Assembly: GCA_937892955.1 (NCBI GenBank)
Contig: CALBKH010000014.1
Coordinates: forward strand, 1 to 5,194
Source: an uncultured Alphaproteobacteria bacterium
GTDB lineage: Bacteria > Pseudomonadota > Alphaproteobacteria > Rhizobiales > Ancalomicrobiaceae
DNA: 5,194 nt
Reading direction: 5' to 3'
The notes under the pieces were generated by a model. That model made no database searches. It was not told the origin of the DNA and was given only the letters and a program-made list of their open reading frames with translations. This document shows positions 1-5,175 of the stretch, piece by piece; the first letter of the stretch is position 1, and each line of letters begins with the position of its first letter. The translations under genes were made by a program, and so were the position numbers.

Positions 1-180
1 ACCAGAGCAGGAACGGATTCTGGTTATGAACGGGGACAAACCGGGGGCAAGGTCACCACGCTCGAATGGGTCGATTGGTTCAACAACCGACGGCTCCTCG
101 AGCCGATCGGCAACATCCCGCCGGCCGAGGCCGAACAACGCTGGTGGGACGAACAGGAGCTGGCGGATATCGCCGCCTGA
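1..180 (+). CDS. IS3-family transposase (OrfB), C-terminal fragment
   Basis: This is the end of a DDE/integrase-fold transposase that would catalyse movement of an IS3-family insertion sequence. The frame that stops with TGA at 178-180 reads TLEWVDWFNNRRLLEPIGN followed by IPPAEAE. This is the very conserved C-terminal block of IS3-type OrfB proteins. It lies after the catalytic DDE glutamate, which is outside the window. The gene is cut by the window start. The first 18 codons (about 1-54) read TRAGTDSGYERG..., unlike the usual residues before this block. Either this copy is rearranged near position 55, or the segment is divergent. The stop lies 39 bp inside the element's right end (see 192-219), the normal spacing for the family. 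It is an unselected remnant or the tail of a live copy; the window cannot tell which. Confidence 0.85.
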   Translation, partial: TRAGTDSGYERGQTGGKVTTLEWVDWFNNRRLLEPIGNIPPAEAEQRWWDEQELADIAA

Positions 181-191
181 CTCAAAGCACC

Positions 192-219
192 GAGCCTCCG
201 ACGAACCCGGCGCGGTTCA
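192..219 (-). repeat. Right terminal inverted repeat of the IS3-family element
   Basis: Read on the minus strand from 219, the sequence begins TGAACCGCGCCGGGTTCGTC and continues GGAGGCTC. This is the typical outer end of IS3-family elements, which start with TG and match the pattern TGAACCGCCCCGGGTTTGTC. It sits 12 bp after the transposase stop, as expected, so the insertion sequence very probably ends at 219. The other end and any target-site duplication are outside the window. The stretch 220-304 beyond it shows no gene or motif I recognise. Confidence 0.75.
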
Positions 220-304
220 CCACGCAGTTCTATGCTGCAGCGAGAATCCGAACGAACTGCATGCGAGCGCGGCATCTTGGATGCGTTCGGCAAAAACCAT
301 CCAG

Positions 305-535
305 ACAGGAACTGGCATTTGCAAAGCGTACCACCAAAATCGCCTCGAGAGATTTTCGCGCACGTCCAGCGCCGAGTTCGGCACCGAATGGGTCTCGTGG
401 TCACGCGGCAGGTTGGTGGGTGCCACAAGCCTTTGACAGTCCCGAGCTATTCGCTGCGACCGTCATAAATTGAAATTCATCAATGATATCAAGTCGTTGT
501 GGCGGAGAGATCGAGATTCGAACCCTCAGTACCCT
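305..535. repeat. Direct repeat copy 1 (tRNA-Ser-associated, distal)
   Basis: This segment aligns to 4945-5175 at a constant offset of 4640 bp with no insertion or deletion. By hand I count about 34 mismatches in 231 positions, roughly 85% identity. The best conserved stretch is 461-490 (one mismatch in 30), an AT-rich block containing TGATATCA just below the tRNA-derived end. Short reading frames span both copies on both strands. However, the differences fall about equally on all three codon positions in every frame I compared, so I read the repeat as non-coding. Its right edge (500-535) is a tRNA-Ser 3' end, which makes it a likely attachment-site relic or the end of a related integrated element. 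Confidence 0.85.
500..535 (-). pseudogene. Decayed 3' fragment of a tRNA-Ser gene
   Basis: On the minus strand the segment reads ...GAGGGTTCGAATCTCGAT followed by CTCTCCGCCA. This is a T-loop (TTCGAAT), acceptor 3' strand, G discriminator and CCA end, as in tRNA-Ser. The T-stem no longer pairs fully (GAGGG against CTCGA). Beyond 535 the similarity to the tRNA at 5140-5194 is lost, with no variable arm or anticodon arm. The acceptor strand reads TCTCTCC here and CGTCTCC in the other copy. The fragment could therefore come from a different serine isoacceptor or from simple mutation. It is not a functional tRNA and most likely marks an old integration junction. Confidence 0.7.
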
Positions 536-694
536 CATTGTAAGCCATTGAATTAATTAGTATTTACGCGGTTGGCGCACCAGAGAAATATTGCAGGCGA
601 AGGTCAGAACTCGTCGCACTCAGCGCTGCGAGCATCCAGCCACTGCTCCACCCCTCCTCGTCGACCGACAGAACACGAAACCGGGCCGATCTGA

Positions 695-1048
695 TCAAAC
701 TCCTCGGGCGGCGCGCGGTGACGAGGCGAGGCCGAGGAACACCACGATCGCCTGGTTCAACCGCACAACGTCCTCGTCACCGAGGCGCCCGATCCTTCGG
801 CCGAGCTTCGACTTGGGCACCGTCGTAATCTTGTCGACCATCAGGCGAGAGGGGCATTGGAGTCCGTTGCCGTCGCTCGGTTCGACTGCCAGCCGGAAGA
901 GGGGGGCCTCGGTCGGGTCGGTGGTGAATGCGCAAACGGTGATGGACTGGGTTGCGTCGAAGCCGTCGTCTTGCACGAGGACGACGGGTCGTGGCTTGCC
1001 GGCGTAGTCGGGCCCGCCCGAAACCGTCCAGATTTCGCCGCGCCTCAT
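695..1048 (-). CDS. mazF: MazF/PemK-family toxin (endoribonuclease)
   Basis: MazF-type toxins are small cytoplasmic dimers that cut mRNA at short sequence motifs and stop growth when their antitoxin is lost. The 117-residue product has the family landmarks in order. RRGEIW is at 2-7 at the N-terminus. GKPRPVVLVQDD is at 17-28, with the likely catalytic Arg20. CAFTTD is at 39-44, with Thr42 matching the family's catalytic threonine. LMVDKITTVPKSKLG follows toward the C-terminus and is typical of the core. Length is normal for MazF. The start ATG at 1048 overlaps the antitoxin stop as ATGA, which suggests translational coupling and production after the antitoxin. No terminator is evident in 541-694. 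Family assignment is strong; the RNA target sequence cannot be read from the sequence. Confidence 0.9.
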   Translation of the reverse strand: MRRGEIWTVSGGPDYAGKPRPVVLVQDDGFDATQSITVCAFTTDPTEAPLFRLAVEPSDGNGLQCPSRLMVDKITTVPKSKLGRRIGRLGDEDVVRLNQAIVVFLGLASSPRAARGV

Positions 1049-1269
1049 TCCTCGCCCCAGTCGGAAACGGCGTCGATGAAAGCCTGATCTTCTCGATCGT
1101 GGCTGCTCGTCGCCACGGCGAGTGACTGCCGATGCGCCTCCGACCGGAAGGACGGGGCTCGCACGTCCGGGACCCAGATCTGGATCGGACGTAGTCCCTG
1201 CGCCCGGAGCCGAGCCCGGTGCTCGCTCACCTTGAGGCGGGACGACTTCGGCGAAGATGCTGGCGTCAT
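1045..1269 (-). CDS. MazE-like antitoxin (DUF3018 family)
   Basis: This 74-residue protein is the expected partner of the adjacent MazF toxin. It should bind and neutralise the toxin and repress the shared promoter. Visible landmarks are a basic N-terminal part (KVSEHRARLRAQGL), then RPIQIWVPDVRAPSF, and an acidic C-terminal tail DQAFIDAVSDWGEE that would occupy the toxin's RNA groove. This pattern matches the DUF3018 'antitoxin MazE family' proteins found next to MazF genes. I chose the ATG at 1269 because AGGAGG lies 5 bases upstream on the minus strand. A longer start at 1299 would add ten residues across the palindrome and has no such site. The stop overlaps the toxin start by four bases. 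Function is inferred from family and context. Confidence 0.85.
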   Translation of the reverse strand: MTPASSPKSSRLKVSEHRARLRAQGLRPIQIWVPDVRAPSFRSEAHRQSLAVATSSHDREDQAFIDAVSDWGEE

Positions 1270-1281
1270 GGCGACCTCCTG

Positions 1282-1293
1282 GTTACATGTAAC
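1282..1293. promoter_or_regulatory. Candidate operator: perfect palindrome in the antitoxin leader
   Basis: GTTACATGTAAC is a perfect 12-bp palindrome lying 12 bp upstream of the antitoxin start codon and just before its AGGAGG ribosome site. Toxin-antitoxin operons are usually autoregulated by the antitoxin binding a palindrome over the promoter, so this is the obvious operator candidate. On the minus strand a weak promoter could overlap it (TTCACC, 15 bases, TACATG), but this is not convincing on its own. The role is inferred from position. Confidence 0.5.
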
Positions 1294-1374
1294 TATCACG
1301 GAGCCGGGTGAATTGCCAGCCTCTCCTCTGAGGGAAAGGAGGAAGTTGTCTTCGCTCCCTCCCGGCCGTGAGCA

Positions 1375-1832
1375 CTACGAGATGGTGTAGCCGAGCGCCC
1401 GAAATCCCGCCCGGCGTTTGGTTGCCATCCGCGCCAAGAGGGGAACATCCTGATCCACATAGTCGAAGACCCGGACCTCCGACTTGCCCGCGTGCAGGCG
1501 ATGTAGCCTGCCGACGTATTGGGCGAGTGTTCCCTTCCAAGCGATCGGCATCGTGAGGAACAGCGTGTCGAGCCACGCGTCGTCGAACCCCTCGCCGATG
1601 TAGCGCCCGGTGGCGAGGATGAGGCGCTCATCCATATCGGGCCCACCGAGTGCGGCTTCCGCGGCCTTGCGGTCGGCCACCGACATGCCGCCGCGCAGCA
1701 CGGCGATCATCTAAGCCGCGCAAAGCGATTGTGGAGATGATCCAGATGATCGCGACGCTCGGTGAGGACGATTGGCGAGCGGTGCTCCTTGAGGGCCCGC
1801 GGGGCGTCGTCGAAGATCAGATCATTGCACCA
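1375..1832 (-). pseudogene. Truncated, frameshifted C-terminal end of a superfamily II helicase
   Basis: Two adjoining minus-strand fragments together match the second RecA-like domain of a DEAD/DEAH-type helicase. The first runs from about 1832 to a TGA at 1709-1707 and contains NDLIFDDAPRALKEH and SPIVLTERRDHLDHL. The second (1710-1375, 111 residues) continues with VLRGGMS, ILATGRYIGEGFDD, LDTLFLTMPIAWKGT and the motif VI sequence QYVGRLHRLH. It ends ARMATKRRAGFRALGYTIS. A change of frame at about 1707-1720 separates them, with a TAG directly before the ATG at 1710. Everything upstream of NDLIFDD is missing, including the ATP-binding Walker motifs, so it cannot be active. The family resembles helicases of restriction-like conflict loci (possibly TOTE-type); that finer assignment is tentative. 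The truncation point is where the plus-strand recombinase module begins. Confidence 0.8.
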
Positions 1833-1940
1833 CACGGGTCGGCTGCCGGTCAACGACGGTCGGTCACCGAAGGTTCGAAGTGACTGACGTTTGGTGCTTT
1901 TTCGACTGGACTTCCGTCGGCAACAGAGCGGTACTGCATT

Positions 1941-2036
1941 GCGGCTGCGGGGAAACGAGCCGCGGGTGAGCCTCGGAACCAACTCGGTCCGGGGCTCGAG
2001 GTGGTGCAAGCGGACGCATCCCGCGTCGCGCCCACC
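1941..2036 (+). promoter_or_regulatory. Structured leader: three consecutive hairpins before the DUF3489 gene
   Basis: Three stems follow one another with short spacers. Hairpin 1 (1941-1963) pairs GCGGCT with AGCCGC, plus two inner pairs after one bulged G. Hairpin 2 (1968-1997) pairs GAGCCTCGGAACC with GGTCCGGGGCTC. It has 12 base pairs, one T-G wobble and one bulged A, and loop AACTC. Hairpin 3 (2000-2036) has an outer stem GGTGG/CCACC and an inner stem GACGC/GCGTC with loop ATCCC. The ribosome site GAGG (2037-2040) follows hairpin 3 directly. This could be a regulatory 5' leader, a small structured RNA, or DNA dyads bound by the operon's own proteins. GC-rich DNA forms hairpins readily, so it remains a candidate. 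I see no convincing promoter in 1836-1940. Confidence 0.4.
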
Positions 2037-2047
2037 GAGGGTCCCAC

Positions 2048-2398
2048 ATGCCCCGCCACGCCCGCATCAACCCCACCGGGAGCGAAGTCGAACCGAACCA
2101 GGTCACCGCGGAAATCGACGACGTCGAAGCGCCCGCAGGACCCCAGGCCGGGCCGGATCCCGAACCGGTCCCGCCGACGGCGTCGCCGAAACTGCCGATC
2201 GGAAAGCTCGGCGTGATCTTCGACGAGATCGCCGCGCCTGCCGGCGCCACCATCGATGAACTCGCCGGTGCGACCGGCTGGCAGCCGCACACCATCCGCG
2301 CCGCGTTCAGTCGCCTGCGCCGACGGGGGTTCCCGATCGTTCTCGCGACCGACGCCGACGGCCGCAAGGCCTACCGGCGCATGCCGAAGGAGGGCTGA
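2048..2398 (+). CDS. DUF3489-family winged-helix protein
   Basis: The product is 116 residues. Residues 1-50 are a low-complexity Pro/Glu/Asp-rich tail. Residues 51-111 form the recognisable domain: KLGVIFDEIAAPAGATIDEL, then AGATGWQPHTIRAAFSRLRR and a final strand ending KAYRR. The helix-turn-helix part (ATIDELAGATGWQPHTIRAAFS) and the trailing beta hairpin look like a winged helix, so DNA binding is likely. The GWQPH motif is characteristic of DUF3489 proteins. The start ATG has GAGG seven bases upstream. The gene ends three bases before the DUF2924 gene and is clearly in one operon with it and the recombinase. The order DUF3489-DUF2924-recombinase is seen in many proteobacteria. A role as recombination accessory factor or operon regulator is an inference from fold and neighbours. 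Confidence 0.8.
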   Translation: MPRHARINPTGSEVEPNQVTAEIDDVEAPAGPQAGPDPEPVPPTASPKLPIGKLGVIFDEIAAPAGATIDELAGATGWQPHTIRAAFSRLRRRGFPIVLATDADGRKAYRRMPKEG

Positions 2399-2401
2399 TC
2401 C

Positions 2402-3022
2402 ATGACCCTGCTCGAGATCGCCGCCCTCGACCTGCAGGCGACTGCCGGTTCGATCGATAGCTTTGCAGCTCGCGGCCGAGCCGTTGCCCCCTCCGATCGT
2501 CGATCGAGGACGGTCGACCTACGGGCCGAACTGCCTGCACGGCTCGCCGCCCTCGGTACGATGGAGCGCGATGATCTGATCGCCGAATGGCGGCGCCAGT
2601 TCCGCGCGAACCCACCTGACCGGCTCCGCCGCGAGATCCTCGAACTCGGCATCGCCTGGAAGCTTCAGGAGAAAGCGCTCGGCGGTCTGAAGAAGGCGGT
2701 CGCCACCGAATTGCGCGGCCTCGCTGAAGCCCTCGCGACCACCGGCGACATCCGTCGGGCCAAGACCCCACGCCTGAAGCCCGGCGCCCGGCTGGTGCGC
2801 GAATGGGGTGGCGCGACCCACGAGGTCACCGTGATCGACGGCGGCTTCCTCTGGAATGGCGATGTGCGGAAATCGCTCTCGGCGATCGCCGAAGAGATCA
2901 CCGGCACCCACTGGTCGGGCCCGCGGTTCTTCGGGCTCACGTCTCGGGCGAAGGCTTCGGCCGATGGGGAAGTGAACGTTGCGTCTGCGACCGACGTCGA
3001 CGAGGAGGACGGAGATGCGTAA
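2402..3022 (+). CDS. DUF2924 domain-containing protein
   Basis: This 206-residue protein of unknown function is the usual companion of this type of serine recombinase. Residues 1-45 are a poorly conserved extension. Residues 46-100 carry the helical DUF2924 part, including DLIAEWRRQFRANPPDRLRR and ELGIAWKLQE. Residues 124-179 carry LKPGARLVREWGGATHEVTV and a tail with SLSAIAEEITGTHWSGPRFF. The end (180-206) is acidic and disordered-looking. The C-terminal part resembles, by eye, small RAMA/DUF4357-like modules built around 'S-x-S-A-A...ITG...G..FW', which may recognise modified DNA; this is a weak inference. The start at 2402 is backed by AAGGAGGG seven bases upstream. The 3' end overlaps the recombinase start by eight bases (ATGCGTAA). 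There is no visible catalytic motif, signal peptide or membrane segment. Confidence 0.85.
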   Translation: MTLLEIAALDLQATAGSIDSFAARGRAVAPSDRRSRTVDLRAELPARLAALGTMERDDLIAEWRRQFRANPPDRLRREILELGIAWKLQEKALGGLKKAVATELRGLAEALATTGDIRRAKTPRLKPGARLVREWGGATHEVTVIDGGFLWNGDVRKSLSAIAEEITGTHWSGPRFFGLTSRAKASADGEVNVASATDVDEEDGDA

Positions 3023-4820
3023 GCCGATCGGAAAGACGACCGTGCCACTGGTCGCAAAGCCGGCGACGATCCGCTGCGCCGTCTACACCCGCAAGTCCTC
3101 GGAGGAAGGACTGGAGCAGAGCTTCAACTCACTCGACGCCCAGCGCGAGGCCTGCGAGGCCTATGTCGCCAGCCAGAAGTCGGAAGGGTGGGTCGTCCTA
3201 CCGCAGATGTACGACGACGGCGGCATTTCCGGCGGCACCATGGAGCGTCCGGCGCTGAAGCGCCTCCTCGCCGACATCGAGGCCGGCCTGATCGACACGG
3301 TGGTCGTCTACAAGGTCGATCGTCTCACCCGCTCGCTCGGTGACTTCGCCAAGATCGTCGAGGTGTTCGACGCGGCCTCTGTCTCCTTCGTGTCGGTGAC
3401 CCAGTCCTTCAACACCACCACCTCTATGGGGCGCCTCACCCTCAACATGCTGTTGTCCTTCGCCCAGTTCGAGCGGGAGGTCACCGGTGAGCGCATCCGC
3501 GACAAGATCGCAGCATCGAAGGCCAAGGGCATGTGGATGGGTGGTCGCCCGCCGCTCGGCTACGAGGTCAAGGAGAGGAAGCTCGAGATCGTCGCCGCCG
3601 AGGCCGAGACGGTGCGACACATCTTCACCCGTTACGCCGAAGTCGGCTCGGTGCTCGACCTGCGCGACGAGTTGGCCGCCGCCGGGATCGCCGCCAAGCG
3701 GCATGTCTCGGTCGCCGGCAACGTCGCCGGCGGCGGGCCCTTCGGTCGTGGAGCGCTCTACCACCTACTGCAGAACAGGCTCTATCGCGGCGAGATCAGC
3801 CACAAGGGGATGATCCACCCGGGCCGACACGAAGCGATCGTCGACCAGGACCTCTGGGACCAGGTCCAGGCGGTGCTCGCTGAGAACCGGGTCGAACGGG
3901 CAGTTCGCTCCGATGCGGCGTCCCCGAGCCTCCTCGCCGGGCTCGTCCGAGATGAAGACAGGATCCCGCTGACGCCGACACATGCGAACAAGAAGGGCCG
4001 ACGGTATCGCTACTACGTCAGCCACGACCTGATTGCCGGGCGGAAGAGTCCGGTCGATCAGGCCGACCATGAACCGAAGCGCCGCCGCAGCTCGGCTCGC
4101 CGCATCCCGGCGACGGATCTGGAGGGCATCGTCGAGGGACGCATCGTGGCTTTCCTCGGTGACGCTACGGCGATCGACGCGGTCATTGCGCCGCGGGCGA
4201 AGGATGTCGAAGAGCGGCGTCAACTCGTCGAGCGCATCGGCGAACTCGCCAAATCTTGGCCGACCCTCGCGCCGGCCGAGAAGACGACGATCGTCCATCG
4301 ACTGGTAAAGGCGATCGTGGTCACCACGGACACCGTCAACATCACGCTCCGCGTCGAAGCCGTTCGCGCCTCGGCGTGCCGCCACCCGGATCGCATCGCC
4401 GCTCCTGTCCACCGAAACGGCCGATCCCGTCATGACGACGACGGCGAGACCATCGAACTCACGGTGCCGGCGACGCTGAAGCGGGTCGGGATGGAAAGCC
4501 GCCATCTGGTCGAGGCCCCGGAAAATCGTGCGAGCCGCAAGCCCGATCACAGCCTCCTGCGGCTCCTGGCCCGAGCACATCGATTCCGCGACCTGATCCT
4601 TCGCGGCGACGGTAGGTCCATCGCCGAACTCGCCGAGGAGAGCGGGGTGGGAAGACCTTACGTCTCCCGTATCGTGCGCCTCGGCTTCCTCGCCCCCGAC
4701 ATCACCTCGGCGATTCTGGAAGGGCGCCAGCCGATCGAACTCTCCGCCAAGTTGCTTTCGGTAACGGCCGATCTGCCCAAGGACTGGATGGAGCAACGCC
4801 GCGAACTCGGTTTCCGTTGA
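3015..4820 (+). CDS. Large serine recombinase (site-specific resolvase/integrase family)
   Basis: This 601-residue DNA recombinase should cut and rejoin short attachment sites through a serine-DNA intermediate. The N-terminal resolvase domain (about 18-185) has YTRKS at 24-28, giving Arg26 and the catalytic Ser28. It also has VDRLTRS at 101-107, with Arg103 and Arg106, and FAQFERE near 149-155 leading into the long dimer helix. The 'recombinase' DNA-binding domain follows (about 190-300; GRGALYHLLQNRLYRGEI at 244-261). Residues 306-337 sit where a zinc ribbon normally lies, but the usual cysteines are absent (LLAGLVRDEDRIPL...RRYRYYVS). A helix-turn-helix near the end (535-561, SIAELAEESGVGRPYVSRIV) is typical of this subgroup. 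I prefer the ATG at 3015 over 2979 because GGAGG lies six bases upstream. It is translationally coupled to the DUF2924 gene. It appears intact; its target site is unknown. Confidence 0.93.
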   Translation: MRKPIGKTTVPLVAKPATIRCAVYTRKSSEEGLEQSFNSLDAQREACEAYVASQKSEGWVVLPQMYDDGGISGGTMERPALKRLLADIEAGLIDTVVVYKVDRLTRSLGDFAKIVEVFDAASVSFVSVTQSFNTTTSMGRLTLNMLLSFAQFEREVTGERIRDKIAASKAKGMWMGGRPPLGYEVKERKLEIVAAEAETVRHIFTRYAEVGSVLDLRDELAAAGIAAKRHVSVAGNVAGGGPFGRGALYHLLQNRLYRGEISHKGMIHPGRHEAIVDQDLWDQVQAVLAENRVERAVRSDAASPSLLAGLVRDEDRIPLTPTHANKKGRRYRYYVSHDLIAGRKSPVDQADHEPKRRRSSARRIPATDLEGIVEGRIVAFLGDATAIDAVIAPRAKDVEERRQLVERIGELAKSWPTLAPAEKTTIVHRLVKAIVVTTDTVNITLRVEAVRASACRHPDRIAAPVHRNGRSRHDDDGETIELTVPATLKRVGMESRHLVEAPENRASRKPDHSLLRLLARAHRFRDLILRGDGRSIAELAEESGVGRPYVSRIVRLGFLAPDITSAILEGRQPIELSAKLLSVTADLPKDWMEQRRELGFR

Positions 4821-4852
4821 CGCTTTCGACGGATCATCATCGCTGGAAGCCC

Positions 4853-4875
4853 ATCCCCGCCGATACGGCGGGGAT
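4853..4875 (+). terminator. Perfect GC hairpin after the recombinase gene
   Basis: ATCCCCGCCG pairs perfectly with CGGCGGGGAT around a three-base loop (ATA), 32 bases after the recombinase stop codon. Position and stability fit a transcription terminator for the three-gene operon. It lacks a run of T after the stem (CATCGTTCC follows), so it is not a textbook intrinsic terminator. It may act as a 3' RNA-stabilising stem or as a dyad in an attachment site. From 4876 to 4944 I see nothing else. Confidence 0.55.
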
Positions 4876-4944
4876 CATCGTTCCATGGGCAATTCTGTGG
4901 GCATGGACCAGCAGTCGCTCCTGACGGCGACCACGAGTGCAGCT

Positions 4945-5175
4945 ACAGGAACTGGAATTTGCAAAGGGTACCACCAAAGTGGCCTCGAGAGATATTCGCG
5001 CAGGTCCGGCGGCGAATCCGGTACCGAATGGGTCTCACGGCCACGGGGCAGGATGGTGGGTGCCAGAAGCCTTTGACAGTGCGACACCATTCGCCGCGAC
5101 CGTCATAAATTAAAATTCATCAATGATATCAAATAGTTATGGCGGAGACGGAGGGATTCGAACCCTCGGTACCCT
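4945..5175. repeat. Direct repeat copy 2 (tRNA-Ser-proximal)
   Basis: Partner of 305-535, aligned at a constant offset of 4640 without gaps. In this copy the right edge (5140 onward) merges into an apparently intact tRNA-Ser gene, so this is the tRNA-proximal copy. It shares with copy 1 the block CTTTGACAGT (5071-5080) and the AT-rich block 5101-5130 directly downstream of the tRNA 3' end, where integrase core and arm sites commonly lie. Reading frames here are not conserved between the copies in the way selected proteins are, so I do not call a gene. The stretch from the recombinase stop (4820) to the tRNA holds only the hairpin at 4853-4875 and this repeat. Confidence 0.85.

Larger units (their letters stand above)
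541..5139. mobile_element. Candidate integrated element between tRNA-Ser-derived ends
   Basis: The segment is bounded on the left by a decayed tRNA-Ser 3' end and on the right by the 3' end of an apparently intact tRNA-Ser. This is the geometry of an element inserted at a tRNA 3' end. Its cargo also fits a mobile unit: a toxin-antitoxin pair, a broken helicase gene and a serine-recombinase operon. The difficulty is that the bounding repeats also share about 195 bp outside the tRNA. This implies a tandem stack of related elements or a duplication rather than one clean insertion. I see no tyrosine integrase in the window. Boundaries are approximate and the whole call is an inference from layout. 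Confidence 0.45.

Noticed and set aside
345..365. Stem AAAATC/GATTTT in repeat copy 1 as a possible terminator
   Set aside because: The pairing is lost in repeat copy 2, so it is not a conserved structure.
433..438. TTGACA, a perfect -35 promoter box, in both repeat copies (also 5073-5078)
   Set aside because: No -10-like hexamer lies 16-18 bases downstream; the region at that distance is GC-rich.
232..468. Overlapping short open frames on both strands across repeat copy 1, with matching frames in copy 2 (4885-5076 plus, 4875-5090 minus)
   Set aside because: Comparing the two copies codon by codon shows changes spread evenly over all codon positions and many non-conservative replacements. 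There is no suitable ribosome site, so this is not evidence of a selected protein.
591..694. Minus-strand open stretch downstream of the toxin gene as a C-terminal gene fragment
   Set aside because: No frame gives a sequence I can match to a family, and none has a convincing start.
1850..2367. Minus-strand frames opposite the DUF3489 gene and its leader
   Set aside because: Arg/Pro/Gly-rich shadow translations with no recognisable domain. They overlap a well-supported plus-strand gene.
2979..3014. Earlier ATG that would extend the recombinase by 12 residues
   Set aside because: It has no good ribosome site, and the added residues are unlike the family start. The ATG at 3015 has GGAGG at ideal spacing.
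3198..3764. Long minus-strand frames inside the recombinase gene (also 3765-4796)
   Set aside because: Mirror frames of a GC-rich coding sequence. Their products are low-complexity and match no family, while the plus strand encodes an intact conserved enzyme.
1816..4880. GATCAT near both ends of the recombinase module as a possible target duplication
   Set aside because: Six bases is too short and too common in this sequence to be meaningful, and neighbouring bases do not match.
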